Program-made: the position numbers and the translations under genes
Shown: positions 57,701 through 64,000 of the stretch, piece after piece
Layout of the letters: each line of letters starts with the position of its first letter
Numbering within the stretch: position 1 is the stretch's first letter
Notes under the pieces: model-generated
What the model was told of the DNA's origin: nothing
The model's database searches: none
The model's input: only the letters and a program-made list of their open reading frames with translations
Source of the DNA: Symbiodinium natans
Lineage: Eukaryota; Sar; Dinophyceae; Suessiales; Symbiodiniaceae
DNA length: 64,000 nt
Assembly (NCBI GenBank): GCA_905221605.1
Contig: CAJNDS010000791.1
Span: 822,001-886,000, forward strand
Reading direction: 5' to 3'

Positions 57701-59329
57701 ACCTTTGGACCATTGGTGTATCAGAAATCTTCTTGGGGCATGTTTGGGGGAGTTGTAGAAGCGAAGCCATTTGGCCCTCCGACCCGACTAGGCTACGTAG
57801 GTTACCCTTGAGGGCATGAGGCACTGGGCCTTAGGGTTCCGGGCAGGAGGAGTATGCCGACGACTTCGACGAGGTGGCTCGGTTTCTACGGTTTCTGAGG
57901 ATGCCCTAAACCCTAAACCTTAGCCCGAAACCCTAAACCCTAAACCCTAAACCCCAAACCCTAAACCCTAAACCCTAAACCCTAAACCCTAAACCCTAAA
58001 CCCTAAACCCTAAACCCTAAACCCTAAACCCTAAACCCTCCACCCTAAACCCTAAACCCTAAACCCAAAACCCTAAACCCTAAACCCTAAACCCTAAACC
58101 CTAAACCCTAAACCCTAAACCCTAGGCAACCTTCCGGAGGGCCCAGGGTGCCCTCACACCCAGAGGAAGATGAGAGCGACTATGGCGACGACTTCGAGGA
58201 TGCCAGCGGAAGCGACATCTCTTACGCCCCCTGATTTTTGAAAAGGGTTTAGGGTTTAGGGGTTAGGGGTTGAGGTTTGGGTTTGGGGGTTAGGGGTTTA
58301 GGGTTTCGGGTTTCGGGGATTAGGGTTTAGGGTTTAGCTAGCTGTTAGGGTTTTAGGGAGTCTGCAGCCCGGTGTTGCGCACATTTAAGGTTGAGGGGTC
58401 CTGAAGATTGGGCAGATGTTCTTCCGAAGCTGCAAACGAAGGACGTAATTAGCTCTCAATCCTTAATCCTTCAGCCCGTAACCCTCAGAGCCAGCATTCT
58501 CCAGCCCGAAAACCCAAGCCCGAGGCGCCAGACTTCGAAACTGCCAGTGACAGCGACGATGGTGCTGCTCGTGGGCCAGAGTTGTCAGAGGAGTCGAAAG
58601 GGTCAGGGTGTTCAGATGGGAGTTGTTCCAAATTCAGCACCGGTACAGAAGATGTCTCTTGTCACAGAGCCTAGGACCGGAGCAAGCTCTGATTCCCTTT
58701 TCTTAAGGTTGCTCTAAAACCAAAACGGGCAGCCGGTTCATTCGTTACTCCTGGGTCTAGGAACCCTTCGCCAACGATCCCAAGCAAGCTCCTAGTCCAC
58801 CAGGGGCCATGAGCCTTTAGGGTTGCAGTCCCCAGCCCTTCCGGAAGGTTCGGAGAAGGTATGAGAAGGGCTCAAGGTTCCAGGGTCCTACACCCTAAAC
58901 CCCTAAGCCCTGAAAGGGCCAAGACATCCGAAGCCTCGAAAGCCCCTCAACTTCTTGAGTGCCAGGAAGACCTTCGGCTGCAGGTCGCTGCTGAGCTAGG
59001 AGAGGAGGTGCCTGCACCCCCCCGAAACAGGAGTCAGGGGGCTTTCGGGTGTTCTGGGCGTGGGCTTTGGATGTGAGCTTTGTGGGTGCCGCTCAGTTGA
59101 CCTTCATGTCCACGCCAATTTCTGCCAGAACTCAGAACCCCGTGGCGAGCCCATACGTCCACACAGACCCATACAGCCCATACAGTACACTGTGCACTCA
59201 ATATGGACTCTGAAAGGACCTCAGGCAGAAGCCCTGCAACCTAAACCCTGCCACGTCCAGGCCATGGCCATCGCGGAAAGCCTTGGCGTAGTAAGCTTCC
59301 TCGAGAGTCTGCAGCGGCATCGGCGGTGA
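45556..59329 (+). CDS. NEK-like serine/threonine protein kinase with acidic tail, at least 17 exons
   Basis: Exons joined by hand: about 45,556-45,608 (VYRKLQ); 46,037-46,085 (GRGSFGKAYLVEVV, glycine loop); 47,228-47,240; 47,274-47,327 (AGIKVLKKLPLLEVGE, ATP lysine); 47,814-47,871 (REAQLMRKISRN, helix C glutamate); 48,015-48,044 (PFITQFHEA); 48,303-48,330 (GTVLCLIM); 48,881-48,929 (SGDELLPAMFG); 49,304-49,390 (ISEGRKFAEDQLLRLL); about 49,590-49,619 (IALALQHCHSR); 49,826-49,876 (ILHRDVKPGN, catalytic loop); 50,965-51,016 (LGDFGISCDLDE); 51,354-51,430 (KTCCGSPLYLSPEI); 51,559-51,659 (ASDVWSFGITLYEMA); 52,486-52,538; 52,919-52,965; 53,148-53,215 (LAKHPPI). All core kinase residues are present. 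Acidic exons at 57,847, 58,166 and 58,525 and the exons at 58,966 and 59,261 (TGA 59,327) probably form the tail. The initiator exon was not found. NEK-like is inferred from the HRDVKPGN, CCGSPLYLSPE and tail pattern. Confidence 0.82.
48751..48794. repeat. 44-base poly-G run in a kinase intron
   Basis: Uninterrupted G on the sense strand, in the intron between the exons at 48,303-48,330 and 48,881-48,929. A 17-C run follows at about 48,997, in the next intron. Confidence 0.97.
49883..50605 (+). repeat. (GGGGGTTTT)n array in the kinase intron between the HRD and DFG exons
   Basis: G/T-only tract of over 700 bases. The middle part (about 50,247-50,400) is uninterrupted GGGGGTTTT, about 17 units; flanks carry GGGG, GGGGGG and GGAGG variants and a short diverged segment near 49,990-50,200. 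It lies wholly within intron 49,877-50,964. Gly/Phe/Trp-rich ORFs on + and Asn/Pro/Gln ORFs on - are by-products. Confidence 0.96.
53434..53645. repeat. ATATATGT-rich region in the kinase gene
   Basis: TATATATGTATATATATG-type units on both sides of an A/T-rich spacer, ending at a 20-C run near 53,646. Intronic position if the tail exons belong to the kinase. Confidence 0.85.
53860..55060. repeat. AT-rich island of degenerate short repeats
   Basis: About 1.2 kb of A/T-rich sequence made of diverged units around AATAGGAACCCTATTAAAAT, each with partial dyad symmetry (GGAA..CC..TT). No heptamer arrays and no exon signals. Its edges are sharp and it adjoins the inverted-repeat block. Confidence 0.85.
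55071..56130. repeat. Nested inverted repeats, period about 205 then about 102 bases
   Basis: Blocks such as GGAAACTCGAGGAATTTGCT and the complement AGCAAATTCCTCGAGTTTCC alternate. The marker GAGGCTCCCGCTCGAG recurs at about 55,449, 55,651, 55,857, 55,961 and 56,063, with a variant at 55,236. Each long period can fold into a hairpin with arms of 40 bases or more. Because the unit lengths are near multiples of three, both strands stay open (406 codons minus, 240 plus) and spell related peptides (SSKFLEFPKF, FGNSSGSLK). Confidence 0.93.
56352..56416 (+). CDS. Exon, probably part of the kinase tail
   Basis: Follows ACTCAG; GT donor at 56,417 (a GC donor at 56,400 is also possible and would keep phase 0). 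Reads TDCAFEEASNRATLDEAIAE, a predicted helix. Its phase matches the end of the last kinase-domain exon. Confidence 0.5.
56835..56940. repeat. GGGTGGGC / GGGTGGGT G-rich repeat
   Basis: Twelve or so GGGTGGGC, GGGTGGGT and GAGTGGGT units on the + strand; able to form G-quadruplexes. Confidence 0.9.
57602..57811 (+). CDS. Exon-like open frame ending in TGA, unrecognised
   Basis: Protein-like frame including FRRPSRATTADDALTLPGET and SSWGMFGGVVEAKPFG. It lies between the probable kinase tail exons and may supply one; true boundaries inside the frame are not clear. Confidence 0.4.
   Translation: MCFHFSFMPACGRLFRRPSRATTADDALTLPGETFGPLVYQKSSWGMFGGVVEAKPFGPPTRLGYVGYP
57847..58600 (+). CDS. Acidic micro-exons of the kinase tail
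   Basis: Three phase-0 exons: 57,847-57,873 (EEYADDFDE, GT donor), 58,166-58,201 (EDESDYGDDFED, GC donor) and 58,525 to about 58,600 (APDFETASDSDDGAARG). The repeated Y-x-D-D-F-[DE] motif recalls acidic tails of NEK-type kinases. A 220-base CCCTAAA array fills the intron between the first two. Counted as part of the kinase gene; the link is inferred from phase and strand. Confidence 0.55.
57902..58126. repeat. CCCTAAA array (long) in a tail intron
   Basis: About 30 units, mostly perfect, with single CCCCAAA, CCCTCCA and CCCAAAA variants. Confidence 0.97.
58966..59007 (+). CDS. Helical tail exon of the kinase gene
   Basis: Fourteen whole codons between TGCCAG and GTGCCT: EDLRLQVAAELGEE. This LR..LE/LG helix is a common last element of NEK-type kinases. 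A phase-0 join leads to the exon 59,261-59,329, which ends in TGA. Confidence 0.5.
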
Positions 59330-60470
59330 ACGCCGAGGGACAAAAGACAACGATGTTGGGTTTTGGATGTCAGGCTTGGGTGCTGATTTCTAATCGACCC
59401 CTGCAAATCCGACAGGTCCATGACGGCAGCATTCTGGTACTGACAATATTCCAAAGGTTTACATTGAGGCCTTTTGAAACTGTTGCCAACATATTGTCAT
59501 ATTGACATGTATACACACAGAGACACCCACGTACACAGAAGGCAGCCAAGTTGTGCATGGGTTGGGTGGGAACCATGAAGCCCTTCACTCCCAGCCTTGA
59601 ACTGAACATCAGAGAAGCGCGACAGGGCGTAGCAGTTGGTGTGCTAGGGTTGCACGTTGTCATACTTGCACCCCCCCCCCACCATGTTTTGCCTCTTGTA
59701 AATGTCATTGGACATGACATGACTCTCGTGTAAGTTAGCCCTCTGAAAACGGTACAACTTTGCTGTTGGCATCTGATGTTAACGTCGCTTTAATAAACCC
59801 CCCCCGCATCTTGTTCTGGTCCAGGGGTTTGGAGGGGTCAAAAAAATAGGGGGTGTCAATAATTGGAATCTGGGGGTCTTCTGGGGGTTTGGGGGGGGGG
59901 GGGTCAGCTGTCAGGGTCTGCTCTGCTTGTCTTGAAGGGAGCCTCGGAGCTCTTTCAAGCCAGCTCAGCTGAAAAGTCTTCTCTGCAATGGAACTCTTAA
60001 GCCATTTTCAGTGAAATTTTGCATTCCTGGCCGGAAAATATTGCAAGTGTCACCCCATTGTTATTCTCACCGGACCCCCCTTTTTTAGACTTGTTTATAG
60101 ATTTCAGCCTGGAAACCTCCCGCAATGGAAAGTAGTCTTCGGCTGGGGCCCTCTGGCCCGGCGAATATTGCAATTACCACCCCATTTATAAATGTGAGGT
60201 TAACATTAGCCGTTTGTACTATCAGCACCTGTGTCTCCGAAACTGATGTATATAGGTTATCAGCTGTGTCCGTTGCGGAAACACAAACTGGTGGGGGCGC
60301 CAGGTCGAAGGTGCATGCGCGGTTTGTGTCGAGGGCATGCCTGTGCGTGTGTTTGGGATGGGAGGTCTTCGGCGTGGCTGGGGGCTGGGGGAACTGTGAT
60401 GCAAGGGGCAGTGAAACCGAAAAAGAGACGAAAGCCTGCCAGCTCCTCAGTGTTGTTCGAAGACCTTGGT
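59330..60470. other. Spacer or 3' UTR with no clear exon
   Basis: After the proposed stop at 59,329. A diverged duplicate pair of about 150 bases is visible around 60,030 and 60,160 (AATATTGCAA..ACCACCCCAT). Open frames on both strands at 60,085-60,630 cannot be separated. Confidence 0.4.
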
Positions 60471-60474
60471 AGAC

Positions 60475-60635
60475 TAGCCGCCGGCTTAGGGCGTGCCACG
60501 CAACTCGTCCTTTTATGGTTTGGCTGGCCAGCCGACGCGTCTTCTCACCAGGCACCCACCAGACATGGAATCGACAGGGGCGGACAACTACCAAACCCAA
60601 AGCCTTAAGAGGCCGTGTTGGTGGCAAACCCTGAA
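60475..60635 (+). CDS. Coding-like frame ending in TGA, uncertain
   Basis: Open frame including RLRACHATRPFMVWLASRRV and ending in GRVGGKP just where the minisatellite starts. A minus frame is also open. No motif recognised. Confidence 0.28.
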
Positions 60636-61410
60636 CCTCGCAAGGTCGTAAGCCAAAGCCTAAACCCTATGCACCAAGCCCAAAAACAGCCCAAAATGTC
60701 CTATGAACCATCGGAAACGGGGCCAGTCTCTCTGCCTGCGGAAAGACTCCACAGACTGGCAGACCCTAAACCATAAGAAGGTCGTACATTGAACCCTGAA
60801 CCCCAAAAGAAGAACCCCAAAACGAAGATGGGTCGCGAAACAAGCCGACAAACCCTGAACGCCTGAACCTTATAAGAAGATGTTGGGTGGCAGACCGGGT
60901 GGAAAGGCCTGGGCCTTCGAAGGTCATGTTGGGTGGCAAACCCTAAACCCTAAAAGCTCTCGTTGGCTGGCAAACTGCCCTACACCCTACAAGGTCATGT
61001 TGGGGTGGCCCTGAAAAGGTCTTAAGCCAAAGATGATGTTGGGTGGCAAGCCTTGGACCACGAGAGGTGAGGCAAACCCTGAACCCTGAATGGTCAGGTT
61101 GGGTGGCAAACCCTCAACTTTAAAGGGTCATGTTGCATGGCAAACCTTAAACCCCAAAAGGTCATGTTGGGTGCCCTGAACGTCAAAAGGCCTTCAGCCA
61201 AAGCCTAAACGCTGTGAACCCAGCTGGAGAACCCCCGACAAAGATGTTGGGGGTCAAGCCCTGGACCCTAAAAGGTCATGTTGGGCGGCAAACCCTAAAC
61301 CTGAAAGGGCCATGTCGGTTGGCAAACCCAAAGCCCTAACAGGTTATTTTTGTGTGGCAGACCATGAACCTCAAAAGGTCGTAAGCCAAAGCCTAAACCT
61401 TATGCACCAA
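60617..61410. repeat. Minisatellite with GTTGGGTGGCAAACCCTAAA core
   Basis: A dozen or more diverged units of about 35-60 bases, each with AAGGTCATGTTGGGTGGCAA followed by CCCTAAACC or a decayed form. A longer piece, AAGCCTAAACCCTATGCACC, occurs at both ends (about 60,654 and 61,391). Telomere-type heptamers have become part of a larger amplified unit. Confidence 0.85.
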
Positions 61411-61570
61411 GAGGCCTGGAAAACATTGGCCTGTGAGTGCGAAGCGGGGCCCGGAAGCCTCCAAGACCCTCCGGAGGCCTCGAAAACATTGCACCCGAGT
61501 ACCGTGGGCACCTTGCAGGCGCGGGCACGTGCGCCTTGAACAGCTCGGCCAGCTGGTGGCTTGTTCGCAG

Positions 61571-61727
61571 GGACTCAGCGCATCAGTGACGCCCCGGAAC
61601 TTATCCCAGCCGAAGCGGGCCTACTTCAACAACACTCTTGTCGCCGATGCGTCGGGCATGCCTTTAGACATCATGCTGCGAGTATTTTCCGCGACTTGGC
61701 AAAGACCAGCAGCCACAGCAGAGGAAG
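61571..61727 (+). CDS. Long, well-bounded exon, unrecognised protein
   Basis: TTCGCAG acceptor and GTGAGT donor frame 52 codons plus one base. Text includes TPRNLSQPKRAYFNNTLVAD and GMPLDIMLRVFSATWQ. Upstream coding text in the same frame suggests that the exon or a neighbour starts earlier. It may be an early exon of the PA-domain gene that follows. No family recognised. Confidence 0.6.
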
Positions 61728-62296
61728 GTGAGTTGGAGCCCCCCACACGGCGAGGCGAGGAGTACGTCTACATGGAAAGGTAGAATGCTTCACTTTGGAT
61801 GTGAAAGAACAAAACAACGTGATTAGCTATCAAAACCGGACAGCTTTCTTTGTGCAGCAGCAACTCATTCAGTTAAGCAGTACGGGGAGTGTGACGTCGC
61901 GCAGGGTGAAGGGGCACGCGAACAGAGAAATGGAGATTCATAAAAACCAGGGTTTCGGGCTATCCACAGCTTTCCGTCAAATAATCACAAGGGGGCAAGC
62001 CAGATAAAGCCCCCAAAGAAGCCCCACAAGTCTTCAGAAACTCCCTAAGGTGATTTGTGGCCGAGGGATTCGGCATTTTCCTTGTAAGAGTGTTGCCGGG
62101 ATTTCGAGGTTAGGGCTGCTGCTGTTCATATTGTTGACGGGCTCGGGGACTAGGTTTCTACCTTTGTTAACAATACCCAAAAACAATCCCTATACTGCCC
62201 TTATAAGGAAGAATACCTTGTTTTTTTGCAGGGTTCTTCAGCATTAGTAGGTTTCGAGACCCTTCTTGTCGGTACTCGACCGGATCGTCTGCCTAG

Positions 62297-63634
62297 GCTG
62301 ACAATGAGGACGCCTGCACCCCGTTTACCGAGCGGTTTGATGGGGCGGAAGCCTAAGCATGGTGGGCTTCGGGTTTAGGGTTTAGGGTTTAGGGTTTAGG
62401 CGGGCTTGCAACCTTCAACGCATTGACCGGTCTAGGGTTCTCGGGTTTCCTGCCTCATGCCTATACCCGCCTTCGAAACCCAAGAGGGAGGTTTAAGTGT
62501 GAGGGCTGCTGCAGGGGTTGGGTCCTTTCCTCCTGAATTTGTAGGGCGTAGGGTTTAGGGTTTAGGGTTTCGGGTTTAGGGTTGAGGGTTTAGGGTTCAG
62601 GGTTCAGGGTTTAGGGTTTGACGCTTGCTAGGTAGACATTAGCGGTCATTTTTCTAAGGGTTCTTTGTGTCGGTTAGTTAGTTACGTGTGAGCTCAATAG
62701 TGCAGCACAGAACCCAGCAACTTTGTGTTTCGGGGTTTGGGGTTTTTCGGGTTTTGGGTCTGGGGTGGATGGCTGAAGTTCGGATTTCCAGATCGAGGGC
62801 CTCCATTTGGTGCCCACGAAAATTCGTGCGCCGATGCGAACTTTAGCTTTTCAGAGCATGACTTGGGTTTAGGGTCGAGGGTAGAGGGTTTAAGGTTTAG
62901 GGTTGAGGGATTAAGGTTAGGGGTTTGGGGTTTAGGGTGCCCAGAGGCTCAGATGCTCAGTCGCAAGGTTGCTTGTCTTGGTCTGAGAGGCGGCTAGAGC
63001 CGTGGACCCTAAACTTTCTCTGTGCCCTGAACCCGGAATCCGAAACCCTGAGCCCACATCCCACTCAAGCGCGGAACCTCTGTCAAGTGGTCAGGCCGTG
63101 CTGCTTGCCCGTCGTGGGAATTGCTTCTTCCAGGTGAAGGTGTTCGAGCTCGTGGTTTGGGATTTCTGGGCTTCAGGTCTGTTGGTATCAGGGCTCAGAG
63201 TTTCTTTGCGTTAATAATGGATCTGGGTTTCAGGCGTCTCGGGGTTTCGGGGTTTCAGGTTTAGGGCCTAGGGGTTTCGGGTTTGGGGTGTAGGGGTTCA
63301 GGCTCCAGCCCAGGAGCCTCGTAGTCGTGCCATGCAATATGCACTGCACAACGCTCCTTAGATGCCAAGTCCTCAACCTCAAGCCTTAAACCCGACGGCT
63401 CAAAGCCCAGCGTCGGGTTTGAACCCTCTAAAGAAGGTAAGGCACCATGTTCAGACCCTAAACCCTAAACCCTCCACCCTAAACCCTAAACCCTAAACCC
63501 TAAACCCTAAACCCTAAACCCTAAACCCTAAACCCTAAACCCTAAAAAACTACCCTTAGACCAACCCAAAGCAGGCCGCCCATGCCGAAGATGTGGGCGC
63601 TGTAGCACTGATCGTCTACAACGACGACCGACCT
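62297..63634 (+). CDS. Protease-associated (PA) domain protein, three exons, 3' partial
   Basis: Exons 62,297-62,344 (ADNEDACTPFTERFDG, GC donor), 63,095-63,139 (AVLLARRGNCFFQVK, GT donor) and 63,575-63,634 (AHAEDVGAVALIVYNDDR, GC donor) join in phase 0. Together they give the PA pattern: a DAC.P start, a hydrophobic strand then RRGNCFF..K, then A...GA.A.IVYND. PA domains sit in luminal or extracellular parts of proteases, vacuolar sorting receptors, PA-RING proteins and signal-peptide-peptidase-like enzymes; the partner domain lies beyond the window, so the class is open. A possible extra exon near 62,790-62,860 (GPPFGAHENSCADANFSF) would interrupt the domain and was left out. TTTAGGG arrays fill the first intron and a CCCTAAA array ends the second. 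Confidence 0.75.
63456..63548. repeat. CCCTAAA array in a PA-gene intron
   Basis: Eleven or twelve units, one CCCTCCA variant, ending 26 bases before the third PA exon. Confidence 0.96.
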
Positions 63635-63708
63635 GCCGGGAAGCCAAGGGGAGGCCAGTCCCAAAAGCCGTTCCCTTGGGGTTTGGAGGGTTTGAGGTTA
63701 GAGTTCAG

Positions 63709-63812
63709 AGGGTTTAGGGTTTAGGGTTTAGGGTTCAGGGTTTAGGGTTAGGGTTTAGGGTTTAGGGTTTAGGGTTTAGGGTTTAGGGTTTAGGGTTTAG
63801 GGTTGAGGGTAA
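63709..63812. repeat. TTTAGGG array in the next PA-gene intron
   Basis: About thirteen units in the orientation opposite to the array at 63,456, so the third PA exon is flanked by convergent arrays. Confidence 0.96.
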
Positions 63813-63866
63813 TTCCTATGCTCCTCAACAAGCACCTAACCCCAGACCCCAAGTCGGGATGTGCTT

Positions 63867-63898
63867 TTTTTTTTTTTTTTTGGGGGGGGGGGGGGGGA
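63867..63898. repeat. T-run followed by G-run
   Basis: About 16 T followed by about 16 G, as also seen at about 23,414-23,433. Confidence 0.95.
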
Positions 63899-64000
63899 AG
63901 CGGCCGTGTTCATATCTTGGGACATGCCCAACCCAGCCTTAGCAGGTTGGGGGCGGGTTCACCCGACATGATCTTACATTTAGGTCCAAACCCAAACCCT

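Overview
This window looks like nuclear DNA of a dinoflagellate, probably a core dinoflagellate. The evidence is: (i) every exon I could join splices on the + strand, consistent with the one-direction gene arrays known in this group; (ii) many introns need GC-AG and one needs GA-AG boundaries, with AG|G at both ends of the intron, a dinoflagellate habit; (iii) one gene carries the SHSW motif plus membrane segments typical, as I remember it, of a large dinoflagellate protein family; (iv) the telomere-type heptamer TTTAGGG / CCCTAAA, used by dinoflagellates and plants, fills the introns. The species cannot be fixed from sequence alone. Most of the window is intron or spacer. Exons are short (mostly 30-90 nt), so long ORFs are a poor guide: the longest ones here lie in tandem repeats.

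Layout. 2-370: 3' end of a gene for a leucyl/phenylalanyl-tRNA-protein transferase-like protein. 1.3-23.3 kb: a long series of short + strand exons separated by introns rich in degenerate CCCTAAA/TTTAGGG. Their products are not recognised and gene borders inside this stretch are unclear. 23.7-27.8 kb: exons of a multi-pass membrane protein with the SHSW motif. 28-36 kb: further unrecognised exons, the largest telomere-like arrays (31.2, 32.4, 32.8, 35.9 kb) and a possible tRNA-derived element. 36.5-38.2 kb: an AT-rich repeat island, then about 78 copies of a 9-bp repeat. 39-42.5 kb: exon clusters ending in clear stop codons at 39,366 and 42,464. 43.7-45.4 kb: about 22 copies of a 75-bp repeat. 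45.56-53.2 kb: the best gene in the window, a NEK-like serine/threonine protein kinase whose catalytic domain I could splice almost completely by hand. Its acidic tail exons probably run on to a stop at 59,329. Introns of this gene contain a (GGGGGTTTT)n array, a 44-G run, an AT-rich repeat island and a block of nested inverted repeats. 60.6-61.4 kb: a minisatellite that includes telomere-like units. 61.57-64 kb: a well-defined long exon, then three exons that join into a protease-associated (PA) domain; that gene runs off the right edge.

The unusual theme is the relation between introns and telomere-type repeats. Nearly every intron contains runs of the heptamer in one orientation or the other. 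TTTAG|G looks like a ready-made 3' splice site, and at least one intron (ending 42,320) appears to use it. I see no convincing rRNA, functional tRNA, CRISPR array or prokaryote-style operon signals.
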